A DNA stretch of 64,000 nucleotides from Salvia splendens (lineage: Eukaryota > Streptophyta > Magnoliopsida > Lamiales > Lamiaceae): NCBI RefSeq assembly GCF_004379255.2, contig NC_056035.1, positions 22,196,502-22,260,501 of the forward strand, in the 5' to 3' direction. Made by a program: the position numbers and the translations under genes. Under the pieces are notes generated by a model that saw only the letters and a list, made by a program, of their open reading frames with translations, had not been told where the DNA came from and ran no database searches. Below, piece after piece: positions 45,380-57,370 of this stretch; the first letter of the stretch is position 1; every line of letters begins with the position of its first letter.

Positions 45380-48300
45380 TCAGTTTCTTTCCGCTCTGGA
45401 CCCAAGAGTCTTTTGAGTTAAAATCTACCCTTGTATTGATAGACTAAAGTGTTGAACGTCGAAGGCTCAACACCACAACTCGTCACGCCCAACCGCGAAG
45501 AAAGAGGTAATATATTTTAGTGAGAAAAACTTTTATGAGAAAGCTTTGGAGGAAGGAAGATGAGAAAAATTTTGAGAAAGAGAGGAGAAAATTTTTATAA
45601 GAACGAGAAAGTAGAATCATTCTATGAGGGATCGATTTCAAGTTGAGAAGAGTATTTGCTGATGCTTGAAAAAAAAAGCAAAAAAAAAAAGCAAGTTGTG
45701 AAGAGGAACGATGGATTGTTTGTTTTACATGAAAGATGAAAGTGGATGATCAAGTATGAGTCAAAACTTTTACTCTAAGGTTGAAAGTGAGATGTGAAAG
45801 TTTGAGAAAAGTGTGAGAGGTTGAAGAAAAATTTATTTCAAAAATTTTGAATATTAATGTAAAGTGTGAAAGTGTTTTGCTTTGAGAGGTGAAAATGTTG
45901 TGTGTGATAATACTTGTTTATCTGGAGGATGCGCGACTTTTAATGCGATGATGAAATGAGTTGTGAACTTAGAGTGCCCAAGATGTAGGCCTAGATGACT
46001 GTGCGAACTATAGTTCTAAGTTGAAAACTTACCTATTGCTTTTCTGAGCAATGAAAAATGAACGAGAATCTGAAAGTTGGGGCGAACCCCTATTTTGTCA
46101 AGATACGAGGAAAGTAGATCAAGAGTGGGGATGGAGGTCGGTGGACCATGGATTTTTTTTTCTATTTCTTGGAATGACGCAAATTGTTGGAGCAAGCTTA
46201 TTGTGTGAAACATGTATTAATTGATGGTCTATTGACGTTGAAGTATGAAGTATATTATGAAATTGTTGGTGGGAGTGAAATATGACGCTATGAACTTTGT
46301 ATGCGAACATAGAGTGCCTAAGAAGTATGTTAAATTGAACGACATCAAATTCAGTTGTTGACAACTGCAATATCACTTTTCCGAGTGATAGGACAAATGG
46401 GAATATGTGGTGTGAACTCGAACTTTATTGAATGATTACAAATTCAGTATTGTTTTTCCCTGAATGACAAGAACAAGGAGAATGCGAAAATACGTAGTAT
46501 ATGATAAGTAGTTTAAGAAAAGAAGAAGTGCAAATTGAAGAGATGTTCCAAACGAGAAAATGTTCGAGGCAAGAAAAGACGCGAAATGAGGTAACCCTAC
46601 AACGGAGGTAGAGAGCATACCTGCGATCTAATAAGATAAATCCAATCATATGTCAAAAGTGGCGATGCGACGAAAATGACTGTTAAAGCATGTTGAGAGC
46701 GCGTGTATGCCTACAACGTTTCAAGAGAATGAATGTTATCACGTGCAAAGAATATTATGAAGATATGGCTTTCGACTACTGATATTAGTTGTAACGACAC
46801 GATGAATCTCAACTTGGAGTCCAAGGTTTCTTAGAACGATGTTACCATGTGCAGGCTCGCGAAAATGGACTACGGAGTGCGACCTTCGTAGCTAGAATGA
46901 ATGATTTTAAATCAACAGTACTTACTTGGATTCTAAACTCTTTTTGATATATATTGAATAACCTGAACCCTTGTCTATTTAAACACCTTGGTTGACTCAT
47001 GCTTTGCGAGTAATGCCCATTGTTTTTTTTCCTATATCGAGTCATGACTTATTTCTAGTTCTTGAAAATTTGGGCTTGCCTTTGTAACTTTGACATCTTG
47101 ATTAGTAGTCTTCTTTGATTCATCTTTCGTAAGGACAATATTTTGACCTTATGAGCTTCTGTCATTGAACTTCACTCTTAAAGTTGTTTGCAGTTATGAC
47201 CTTCAGTATGATTATATCTCCCATATATGTATCTTCAAAGGGTGGAATATTCTTCTTGGAACTTTTGTACACCTTTTTATTTCGTAACTATGCATGCGGC
47301 AAATTCTTTCGTGCAGAAGTGAAATCCTTTTTAGCTCAGTTTCACTACACATATTGTTTCATGCGCAATGATTTTTCTTTCTGCAACACCAAGTTAAGGC
47401 TATCGTGTTCTATTTTTCCTTAACGTGTTTGATAAAGCTGATTTTCCTAAAATGTTCACTTCACGTTGGTTGCAAACCTGTGAATCCATTGATGTGATAT
47501 CGTTATTCCATATTTTAATCTTCGTTGAACCATGATTACTGTTGCTTCATGGAAACTGCCTACCTTTCTAAATCCTCATGCAACTGATCATTTCTGGCCA
47601 TGACATGTTTGGGACATTATCCATTGCCGTATGGACCTTTCAAAATTGATCGGACAACTGAATTATCTTTTTGGTAGCCTACTACGGGAATTGAGATCTA
47701 TTTCAGTCTCATCCTATTTTCATGACCTATCTTATGTTCTTTCAAACTTTGTTGGGATAATCCAAACCAATTGTTGTGAGTTAGTGTGGAGATTCAAAGG
47801 AAAAGAGCTGAAATTGTAATTCTTGTTTCCTTGAGTGATTTTGTAAACTCTTCCAATTTAAAGAAGTTTTAGCAGTGTTGTTATAATTTGAAATCAGTCC
47901 ATATCCAAGTTAAGACTGTTTGATTAAATTTTGAGTTCTTGATACATATTCGGAGTTCTTGATGCAACATTGTTGGGAAAGGCAAAAGCTCGATTTTTTT
48001 TTAGATATGCATGGGAAATAAGTTTTATAGATCGGCACGCACTGAAATGATATACCAACCAGAAGTGTAGACATGACCAATAGAATGGGACGAGGAATAT
48101 TTCGCATTTACGAACTGCTTGTAACGAGCTAGAAATAGAATGTCGTGTTATGTACATAGATAATGAGAGAAAAAAAAATGTTTAGAAAAAATTTTAGGCA
48201 CATGGGCCTGATCGTCTTGTACGGTATAGAGATCTAAGGTGATAATAGTTGATCGATCGATACGAGGATGATGAATAAAACTAAGTGAGCAACCAGGAAT

Positions 48301-48690
48301 GGAGTATTTAAAAATACGACAATTGCCGAGAAAATAAGAGTATGTTAACAAGGTGACACCATCAACAAGGAGAGAAACATTCGAGTCAAGATATGTCGAG
48401 TAGGAAAGGAATCGAAAGAAAGAACGCGTGGTATCCCCACCACCTCCTCAACCAAAGTAGAGAATTAGGAACATTATTATAAGAATTTTTCGCATAGGAA
48501 GAAAATGGAGGGAATGTTGGAAGAAGTTTTCAGTGATATGTTCACATCTTGATGAAGTAGACCGAAAGTGAAAATGGCGAAATAAGTTTGGCTTTATTAT
48601 ACACAGGAGATTAGGACCGTTAAGAAAAGTCATGTTGGATTACCTTTCCTGATAGATAGACAGTCGTATATTACAATTGACTGGAGCCAT
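45380..48690 (+). other. Gypsy leader and gag-position region with no recognisable gag
   Basis: About 3.3 kb where gag and protease should be. I find no long frame, no CCHC zinc knuckle and no D-T/S-G protease motif. 45500-46700 is purine-rich (AGAAAGAGAGGAGAAAA, GTGAAAGTTTGAG). 46980-47900 is differently composed. Either gag decayed beyond recognition or foreign filler replaced it, so the element probably needs proteins from a relative. Confidence 0.55.
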
Positions 48691-51476
48691 GATAAACCCT
48701 AAATATCTAGGACAACATACAAAATGATGACTAAGGAGTTGGAAGAACTAAAGATGCAACTGCAAGAACTGTAAAACCTGGGTTTCATCAAATTCAGTGT
48801 ACCACCTCGGGGTGCACCAATGCTATTTTTGAAGAATGGCGGAACGCTGAGTGTGTGCATAAATTTTTGAGGGAAGAACGAGATGACACTTTAGAACATG
48901 TTTCCACTAACGGGAATAGATGATGCGTTTGATCAGCTTCAAGGAGTTTGTGTCTTTGTGAAAACGGAATTGACATCTGAATACCATCAAATGGAGTCCG
49001 ACAAGATGTATCCAAGACGGTTTTCCGAACTAGATATGGTCATTATGAGTTTATAGTGATGCATTTCGGATTAACAAATGTCCCGGCTGTATATATGGAC
49101 CTTATGAATCGTGTGTTTCATCCATACTTGGACAAGTTCGTCTTACTCTTCATAAACGATGTCCTTATCTACTCAAAGAACAAAGAGGAACATGAAGAAC
49201 ATTTGAGGACTGCCTTAGATACGTTGGAGGCCAAGAAACTCTTCGCCAAGTTCAATACGTATGAGTTTTGGCTCAAAGAAGTGAATTTCCTTGGGCACAT
49301 AGTGAGCACATATGGAATTCGAGTAGACCCCGTAAAGGTGGAAGTCGTACAGAAATGGAAAACACCAACCACACCTAACGAAATTCGGAGTTTCCTAAGA
49401 CTGGCGGAATATTATAGGAGATTCATCGAGGGATTTTTTAAGATAGCAAGGCCAATGACTCAACAACTAAAGAACGGGGTAAAAGTCAATTGGACCCCAG
49501 ACTGTGGGGCAAGTTTTCGACTATTGAAGGAAAAGCTAACTAGTGCACCGATTCTAGCTGTGCCAAAACCTGGAGTGAACTACGTGGTATACACATGCGC
49601 TTCGAAGGTGGGACTTGAATGTGTTGATGCAGAACAACAAAGTGATTGCTTATGCATCACGACAATTGAGGCCATACGAGTTGAACTATCCAACCCACGA
49701 CTTGGAGTTAGCAGCGGTAGTACATGCCTTAAAGATTTGGAGACATAATCTCTACGGAGTTCGAAGTGAGATCTTTACGGATCATAAAAGCCTGAAGTAT
49801 TTCTTCGAGCAGAAAGATTTGAACATGCGGCAACGAAGGTGGCTCGAAGTGGTGAAGGATAACGATCGTGGCATCAACTACCACCCTGGAAAACAGATGT
49901 AGTGGCAGATGCTTTGAGTCGGAAAGATCATTCCCAACTGGCCACTTTTCTCACCAAAGAGGAAAGTCTGATACGCGAATTCAGCAAGATGTGTTTGGAA
50001 GTGGTAAGAGCACCTGAAACAGTGGAAGCACGAATCGCCACCTTAGTCGTTGAACCGGATCTGAGGTCGAGAATTATTGAAGCACAACAGATGGATGCAA
50101 AGTTGGAAGAGATTCGTGTAGAAGTACGAACTGATGAATCTGGGAATTTTAGTGAAGAAGGCGACAATGCCCTTACTTTTGAAGGAAGATTATGCATGCC
50201 GGATAGCGAGGAGCTCAAAAATGAGGTTATGAGTGAAGCGCATGAAACTCCTTACACCGCCCACCCAGGAAGTACGAAAATGTATCAAGATTTGAAGAAA
50301 TCCTTTTGGTGGAGTGGTATGAAGAGGGACATAGCATCATTTGTCGAAAGATGCCTAGTCTGCCATCAAGTGAAGATTCTACATCAACGACCTTATGGGA
50401 AGCTACAACCACTAGAAATTCCTGAGTGGAAATGGGAGCACATCGCAATGGATTTTGTGACGGGATTGCCAAGGACGCTGAGAGGGAACACCGCCATTTG
50501 GGTAGTCATAGACCGTCTCACTAAGAGCGCACACTTCATTCCGATTCTTGTAAGCTATGGGTCCAACAAACTGGCTCAAATCTACATAAGGGAGATAGTT
50601 CGATTGCATGGAGTCCCAGTGACTATCACGTCCGACCGTGACCCAAAAATCACCTCAAGATTTTGGATGAGTCTACAGAAAGAGCTTGGAACCAAATTGA
50701 ATTTCAGTACAGCGTTTCACCCGCAAACCGATGGACAATCCGAAAGAACGATCCAAACTCTCGAGGATATGTTGAGAGCCGTGGTACTCAACCGAGGGGG
50801 AAGTTGGGAGGCAGCACTACCACTGATCGAGTTTGCCTACAACAACAGTTTTCAGGCAACGATAAACATGGCACCGTATGAGGCATTGTATGGAAGAAAG
50901 AGTAGATCACCGCTCTACTGGGATGAAGTTGGCGAGAGAAGAGTACTCGGACCCGATGTAGTTGAAGAGATGGTGGGAATCGTTCGGCAAATTCGTGAGA
51001 GGATAAAAGAAGCTCAAGACAGACAGAAATCATACGCGGATGTCCGACGAACCGACTTACGATTTCAAGCTGGCGATAAAGTTTTCTTGAAGGTATCTCC
51101 GTCAAAAGGGATAACACGATTTGGTGTCAAGGGCAAATTGAAGCCGCGATTTATTGGGCCTTATAAAATTTTTGAAGGAGTGGGCCCTGTTGCATATCGA
51201 TTGGCGCTACCACCAAACCTTGGAAATGTGCACAACGTTTTCCATGTGTCGCAGTTACGAAAATACATGTTCGACCCAAAGCACGTGATCCGTTTTGAGG
51301 AAGTCGCGTTGAATCCAGACTTGAGCTATGAAGAGAGACCCCAATCCATCTTGGACCGAAAGATCCAAGTTGTGAGAAATAAAAATGTTGTTTGTGTGAA
51401 AGTACTATGGGAAAATCATGGGCATGAAGAAGCCACGTGGGAGAATGAGGATAAAATGATGGAATTGTACCCATAA
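48691..51476 (+). pseudogene. Gypsy pol (RT, RNase H, integrase, chromodomain-like)
   Basis: RT starts MTKELEELKMQLQEL with stops at 48772-48774 and 48868-48870, then continues in 49056-49748 ([38 protein letters not shown]). The catalytic motif reads FINDVLIYS, with Asn (codon 49155-49157) in place of the first Asp of the usual F-I-D-D. The frame shifts near 49615 into RNase H ([30 protein letters not shown]) and again near 49895. 49902-51476 is a long intact integrase frame: the HHCC zinc finger around SFVERCLVCHQVK, core MDFVTGLPRTLRGN, VIDRLTKSAHF, SDRDPKITSRFW and HPQTDGQSERTIQTLEDML. A chromodomain-like end follows (VKVLWENHGHEEATWENEDK), which guides insertion toward chromatin marks. 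Integrase looks complete; RT is dead. Confidence 0.9.
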
Positions 51477-51518
51477 CTCTTTTCTTGGGGGTAGCAAATT
51501 TCGGGACGAAATTTCTGT

Positions 51519-51531
51519 TAAGGGTGGTAGG
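51519..51531 (+). other. Polypurine tract of the Gypsy element
   Basis: AAGGGTGGTAGGA lies immediately before the 3' LTR start, as needed for plus-strand priming. Confidence 0.8.
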
Positions 51532-51532
51532 A

Positions 51533-54389
51533 TGTAACGCCCCACTTTTCGAACCCTAAAGTACTGGTTTTAATGCTATTAATTTTGTGAAGTCCGTGAA
51601 TTAATTGTCGGTAATTTAATTGGTGAATTAATTGTTGTTGGACTAGAAGTTGGGAAATAAAATATATTGCGAATATAAATAATTCCTTTCCGTGAGGAAT
51701 ATTTATAGGACTCAATTCCGTGTTGGATCCGATAAATTAAATAATTAATATAAAAGTCCAGTCCGTGATAAATAAATTGAGGACTGCGCGATTTAAAATA
51801 AAATACAATGGGCTGTGAATTAAACTAAACTAATTAAAATAAAATATCCTTGGTTTCAATTATAATTAAAGATTCTGCGCAGATTTTCCTCCTCCGTGAA
51901 AAGATATTCCTCTTCCGTAATCTGCAAATAAAATACCAAATAAATTCAATTAAATCAAAAACAAGAAAAAAAAGAGAAATTCGAATCCTCCCTCTAATCC
52001 CACGACTAAACCCACTCTCTCCCCCCTAAAATCTCTCCCACATCCAAACCACCCATCCCTCTAATTTAATCACCAAATCTATTCATTCTGCCTATTCTAC
52101 ACGTCCTCTGCAGCAAGAACCTCTTCAAATTTCAATTCAAGGTAATCAACTTCATCAATTCGTTTTGTAGACTCCTCAATGTTGTTCGAAATCAACATCT
52201 GTAATCTCTGTTGACAGAAACCACATCCGGAGGAACCTCTTTGTTCACCCAACACAATTTTCATTCCAATTCAACTACAGGAAGAAGGTAAAAAAATTCC
52301 TTTTAAATTTGAACTCCATACACATCAAACACACGCTTACTTTCTGCATTCACCCATGACTGCCATCTTAAACTCTCGCAAATTATACGAACAAACTTCC
52401 ATCAACAATCAAACACCCTCATTGTGTAATTGAAAATTAAGAACGAAAGAAACGTTTTTTGGAATGAGAACTTATCTTTCGGGGTCTTGCGGGGCTAAAC
52501 GGGTTGGTTCCGGGATGTTTTGGGGCTGTTCGGAGGGAATCGGGACTGTTTCGGGGTGGTTTCGGGGCTGCACGACCACCGACGGAGCGGCGGCAGCAGC
52601 AGCCTGACCCGGCGGCACCTCCCGGCAGCAGCGGCGACACCTCCCGGCAGCAGCGGCGGCATCTCCCGGCAGCGACGGTAGCAGCAGCGACGGCAGACGG
52701 ATTTGGCGGCGACGGAGCAACGGCTGTCCGACGGATCGACGGTCGGATTTCCCCCGCTCCGACGACACTGTGGCGGCCGCAACTTGTCTTCCCGGTGAGC
52801 AGCGGCCGACGGCGTGGAGTGAATCGGAGCAGGCGACGAACGGATTGGGGGGGGTTCCTTCCGTTTTGGTCGAGAGTGAGAGAAGAAGAGAGATATGGGG
52901 AGAGAAAGAAAGAGGCGTGGAGAAGGAAGGTGAAGTTTTGGGCTTTTGTTTCTTTTAAATGACTTGGGCCTTCATTGAATAAAATTGGGCCTCATTAATT
53001 AGAAGTGGGTGGATTAATTAAATTGATGGGCTCCTTTTTAATTGTTGGGTTTATTTTGGTAATTGGAGATACAAGGTGATGAAATAATTAAGTTTTGGGC
53101 CGATAATTAATTGGGGCGAACTTTTAAATAAATCCTTGAATTGATAATTAAATTAAATGTGGGGACTTATTTAATTAATTTCGGAATATTTCAACGAGTG
53201 AATAATTATATCCTAAGTCCGAAATAAATATAGTTCGAGGGAAAGTTGTTGCGATAATTAATTACACCTTTTATAATTTTGGGGATTTTATTTCGATATC
53301 ATTAAGAAAATACGAGGAGCCAACGGTGGAAATTGGGAGCGTAAGCGGCCGTCGAACAATCGAAAACCGAGATAAATCGAGATAAAAGACTTGCTTAGGA
53401 TGCATGCATTTTTAGTTATTTGTTTAAAACAATGTGTTGATTTATCTATTATATAAATTGTTAAAGGTGAATCATCGCAAGGGAATCGTGATCGCAAAGG
53501 AAAGAACGTAATTTCAAATTAAGCACTCGAGGTGGGCTTTCTTTTACTAAACTCTTTTACGTTTTCAAAAGTATGATTATGGTGGGATAAGGGTGGTTTA
53601 AATTGTTATGTCATGCCATGTTTGTTTTGATGATGAGATTGTTGCCTGATGCCTAGTTTGTGAGTTCGCTCCATTAGGCTATAGGGCTATGTTAAACGAA
53701 TTCGGGTCTGAGTAGGGCCGCAAACCCTATCAGGCTAGTGTACACAGGTGAGATCGTGAGCCGTCCTTGCTAGTCGGCCGGTCTCGTGGGCGAATAGTGT
53801 GGCCACACTTTCATCGCACCATGGAAAGAGGATGTGATTAAATGATGGAAAGAGGATGTGATTGAATGATTGATGAGAAAGTGGGGAGATTGTTATGACT
53901 GGCCAGTCTATGAAATTGTTTGTGATACTCGATGATATTTCTTTTCTAAATGTAAAACTCGAGTTCACTATGGTGTGGATGACATAACTTTCATCAAATG
54001 TTTTCGGCACAAGCCCACTGAGTATATTAAGTACTCAGCCCTGCATGTGTTTTCCCTATGTGCAGGTTGAGCGGCGACGAGCAGTTGGTGGTGTTGAGCA
54101 ATTTAAAATTGAAGCATGGTTGGTTAGTTGTGAACTACGAGTGTCGTTGTGTCTCCACACATGACGTCACTCTTTCTCTTGAACGCTTCCGCTGAGACAT
54201 TGTCTTTACTCACCATTCTTTTAGCGTTGAACCTAATTATTTGGATAACGTCGACCTCTTGGCCCTTTGTTGTTAAATATTAATTATTGGTCAAACTCTT
54301 TATTAAAACCCTAGTTCTCTTCGTCTATTTATTAAATTCTTTTAATCACGATCGCCCGTATTTATTAACCCTAAAGGGCGGTCGTGACA
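51533..54389 (+). repeat. Gypsy 3' LTR (2857 bp)
   Basis: Same boundaries as the 5' LTR. It has a roughly 20-bp insertion (ATCATCGCAAGGGAATCGTG, near 53471) and about 35 bp near 54297 (AACCCTAGTTCTCTTCGTC) that are absent from the 5' LTR, and lacks the 59-bp duplication. A purine tract AAGGGTGGTAGGA precedes it. Confidence 0.95.
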
Positions 54390-55209
54390 ATAATACAAAG
54401 TGTAAATAATGTGATTCCACCCATATTCGGTTCTGATAAGAATGCACGTTGTTCTGAATGGAATGCGGTCATGGAAAAGCTGATCGGTTAGATGAGGCAC
54501 GAGATAATTGTGAATGCTATATTGAGCCAAGCTATGATTTTTTTATGAGAAAAGGATTTGCATCTTATCCATGACGTTCCTTAGCAAGTAAAGAGTCTAT
54601 GTGTATACGGCGACCAAATGAAGCTCCAATTGGCCTTGTCCGATTTCTTGCTATGCGTTGTGGACTACGCGCCTTCTCCAGATGGCTGGGTGGAAATGGA
54701 TATATCATCTTAATTCAAAGTAATACAAGATGAAAAGGAATTTTTTCATCTGAAAAATTCAGGTAGTATAAACACAATCATGTTGGTTTTCTTAATTTAT
54801 AGCTCATATATATAGTTTATGATGTGAATATCTCACTATATATAAGAAAAATTGATATACAAGATTTTGTTTACTTGTATATAGAGAATGGTTGATCCTG
54901 GCCAAGGCTTGCCTCACTCTCTGATTGGGGATATGTTTGGCGTGGAAAGCAATTGTATGACACAAGAAGGAATGGCGTTGAACATTTCCCAGATGCTTGT
55001 CGGCATGATGAAAGGTAATGTTCGTTACATTAGAGAGCGAAAGCAATGTTACTTCCAAACTGACATTGAGCTTCGATCCAAAATTACATAGCTCTAGTAA
55101 TGTTTTTGGATGAGTTGAGGAAAATATAAAAATAAATAGAAATTTTATAAGATTTGGTTATTTTAAGTAAATTACCTTGCTTGATTTGTGTATTTTAAAA
55201 ACTGTGTAA

Positions 55210-55275
55210 CACTGTGATTGCTTGCTTGTCTTGGAACCGGAGGTGGTTACAGTTCCAAGACAAGCGATCACAGTG
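55210..55275 (+). other. Long hairpin, unit D copy
   Basis: Same fold, with CACTGTG opposite CACAGTG, so the pair that is A-T in unit A is G-C here. Confidence 0.7.
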
Positions 55276-55548
55276 GTTCGGGTTTCGGTTCGAAATAGCC
55301 AATATTTGGCCAATTCCAATCCTAGTTTCGGTTATGAGGTTTCTTGGTTTTGAAGTTTTTTCAAATGATTGATGATATGTATTGAGTAGATTACGATGTT
55401 TTTGCACAACTAATCTAGTAGTAGTTTGCTACCAACATCAACTTCTCTCGATACTTAAGTCTTAATACAAAGTTTAACTTAAAGTTTGTACTATTATCTC
55501 AGCTGTTGAGAAAATTGTGACACAAAGTCCTCCCCGAACAACGCGAGT

Positions 55549-55745
55549 CACCCGACCGGGTGGCATGGTCTACCACAAGTTACCCGGTCGGGTGAGTCTT
55601 CCCGCCTCCTTCACGCCTTCGACGAGGCTCCCGGGCGGGTAGCACTGAGGCTACCCGGCCAGGTGGGACAATGTGGCTGCGGCTCCTCCAGCGAGTAGCA
55701 CCCGACCGGGTGATTTGGTGCGTCAAATCCCACCCGGCCGGGTGG
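55549..55745. repeat. Cluster of GC-rich palindromes, unit D
   Basis: Same cluster, with changes such as CTCCCGGGCGGGTAG and ACCCGGCCAGGTGG. Confidence 0.8.
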
Positions 55746-55749
55746 AAGC

Positions 55750-55902
55750 TTTCCTCCCTCATTTTTCCACACGATCCTCATCATGGAGTCCTCTTTCTTC
55801 ATGGACTCCTCTTGCATGGCCTTTTGAATAAAAGTAGAGAGCCCTTCACGTATTCTCCTCGCCATGTACCTCATCGTAGGTCCTCCACGTGGGGTCGTAT
55901 CA
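55750..55902 (-). pseudogene. Antisense Gypsy fragment, right end of array
   Basis: Keeps only the last part of the pol tail region (MARRIREGLSTFIQKAMQEE). It breaks at about 55902 (GGGGTCGTATCA), where unrelated LTR-like sequence starts. This marks the right edge of the array. Confidence 0.7.
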
Positions 55903-56393
55903 GTTAAGGAAAAGATTTGACTTCACAAGGTAATAGTTTCTTTCCTTCCATGAATTTCCGCCTAAATTCCGCACTTGATAGCATTGTGGGACGTTCATAG
56001 AATGGCCATAACTTTCTCTGTATAACTCCGATTGAGATTTTTAACGTACTATCGCGAAGATCTTTCGAAAACAAAGAGAATGTAGAACGCCCTAATCGGA
56101 CTTCAGAATCGCTGGCAAAATAGGCCCTGATCGACCAGTCCCAGCGGGCCGTTAGGAAAGTTTTCGTGCTCTCTGGACTTGTTTTAGCGACCGCTAGCGT
56201 GCGCTTGTCCTCCTGTTTCCAGATTTCGACCTTTTCCTATCCTTTTTGGGCTCTATTTTGCACATTTCTCACAAATTACGTCAAAATACCAAAATAGTTA
56301 AAAATATGCAAATTATGGACATGTAATGCAACTTTGATACTCAAAACGGACCATATAATGACCTTAAAACAATGCAAAATCCGAGCGTATCAA
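55903..56393 (-). repeat. LTR-like fragment at right edge of array
   Basis: The minus strand starts TGATACGCTCGGATTTTGC at 56393 and runs to 55903 through words typical of plant Gypsy LTRs (TGGCCATAACTTTCTCTG on +, CCAGCGGGCCGTTAGG). It contains a short GC palindrome-like core. It may belong to the same element family as the antisense Gypsy pieces, but that is an inference. Confidence 0.4.
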
Positions 56394-57370
56394 TCACAAG
56401 TTAACACTCTATTCTCATAAGAAATGCATTTATTTGAATACTAGTTTTTCTTGTGGATTAAGGTATATATAGAATGTGCATTGATAAATCTATTAATTTA
56501 TATTGTGCTTAGCAATTAAATAATGAGATTTTTTTCTTTATGAACAAAAAAATAAAATTCTAAATTTAATGAAGTCATACAAATCAGCCACTAGAACGAA
56601 TTTGAAAATCCAAGCACTACAAATGCATGAACATTGAGACATTTGACTTGGAGACCTTTATGTTAGTGGGAGTTAATAATGTCTCAAGAATGTCCAAGGT
56701 TGAAACCTTATGTCTGCAATAGAGATAAAGGGCTCACACCCTAATAGAAATATGTGAAATAATAACACATCTTTCACTGTCTCTATGACATTAGACTATT
56801 AAAAATGAAATACAATGGTACTCCGAGTATGTATTTCAATATAATGATACAACTACAATGAAATTAATATTATGCACTCTTGGAATCTATGAGAATTAAA
56901 ACAATTGGATGCAAACATCCAAGTTTTGTATCTAGCATGGGGACTGATTATCCACTCAGTCATTGTGATGAGACAAATGTTTTGTTTAACATATCATTCT
57001 TGTATCCAGCTAATTGGCTATGAGATCTTATTCATCACAAGTTATATAGCAATAGACATTCAAAAGGACTAAGGTCATTGAACTATTGTGCAGGAATATG
57101 TATAAGTGCGCTTGAAGGGGCATATAAAATTATTCCAAATCGTCAGAATCCTAGATATACCTTGAACTGCATAATCTTCCTCTAAATATATTTAAGAATG
57201 TTGATCCCAATAAACTTATCGATTTTCCAAGAAACTATATGGTAGATCCAATGGATTATAGTTTGGGTACGAGATGCCCAAATCCTGCTTTGAGTATAAG
57301 TGAGAGATTTTAGGGTGTCAGCAAACAATATGTATACTCGAAAGCATACTTTGAAAATAAGTGGGAGATA
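56394..57370 (+). other. Probable Copia 3' internal region, non-coding
   Basis: No intact domain. The segment ends in a purine-rich AAGTGGGAGATAG directly before an LTR-like start, and an upstream variant reads AAGTGAGAGATTT (near 57298). This is the layout of the 3' end of a plant Copia element. Confidence 0.4.

Larger units (their letters stand above)
42499..54389 (+). mobile_element. Ty3/Gypsy chromovirus-like element with long LTRs, full structure, broken pol, no gag seen
   Basis: 5' LTR 42499-45363, primer site at 45367, interior to 51532, 3' LTR 51533-54389, and perfect target duplication ATAAT (42494-42498 and 54390-54394). The interrupted phytochrome text reads through (GGCTATAATACAAAG) as in units B and C. 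Total 11,891 bp. Pol has RT, RNase H, integrase and a C-terminal chromodomain-like part, the Tekay/Del-type layout. The LTRs are very similar apart from a few indels, which suggests a recent insertion. Confidence 0.95.
41639..55091 (+). pseudogene. Headless phytochrome pseudogene, unit D, split by Gypsy insertion
   Basis: Starts directly at [18 protein letters not shown] of the PHY domain, having lost the GAF end and first half of PHY, including the site of the shared TGA. It continues through PAS1 (ETSVAPILGIDSSGLING) to a stop at 42078-42080. An intron (about 42105-42290) follows, then PAS2 ([19 protein letters not shown]) up to 42498, where an 11.9-kb Gypsy element is inserted. PAS2 resumes at 54395 ([13 protein letters not shown] region), then the same PAS2/kinase-like fusion as B and C (about 54510) and the last exon 54887-55091 (PGQGLPHSLIGDMFG). 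Confidence 0.9.
30949..55902 (+). repeat. Tandem array of phytochrome/Gypsy chimeric units (A-D)
   Basis: Four head-to-tail units: A about 30949-34980, B 34988-38490, C 38500-41638, D 41639-55902. The same landmark (ATGGCTGATCCTGGCCAAGG or close) occurs at 33290, 36789, 40298 and 54888, giving periods of 3499 and 3509 bp between A, B and C; D is stretched by an 11.9-kb insertion. Each unit holds a phytochrome fragment, its 3' flank, a hairpin, a palindrome cluster and an antisense Gypsy piece. A differs from B-D by lacking their shared deletion and the PHY part. D carries an extra deletion of about 0.83 kb that fuses Gypsy and PHY sequence. Confidence 0.9.
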
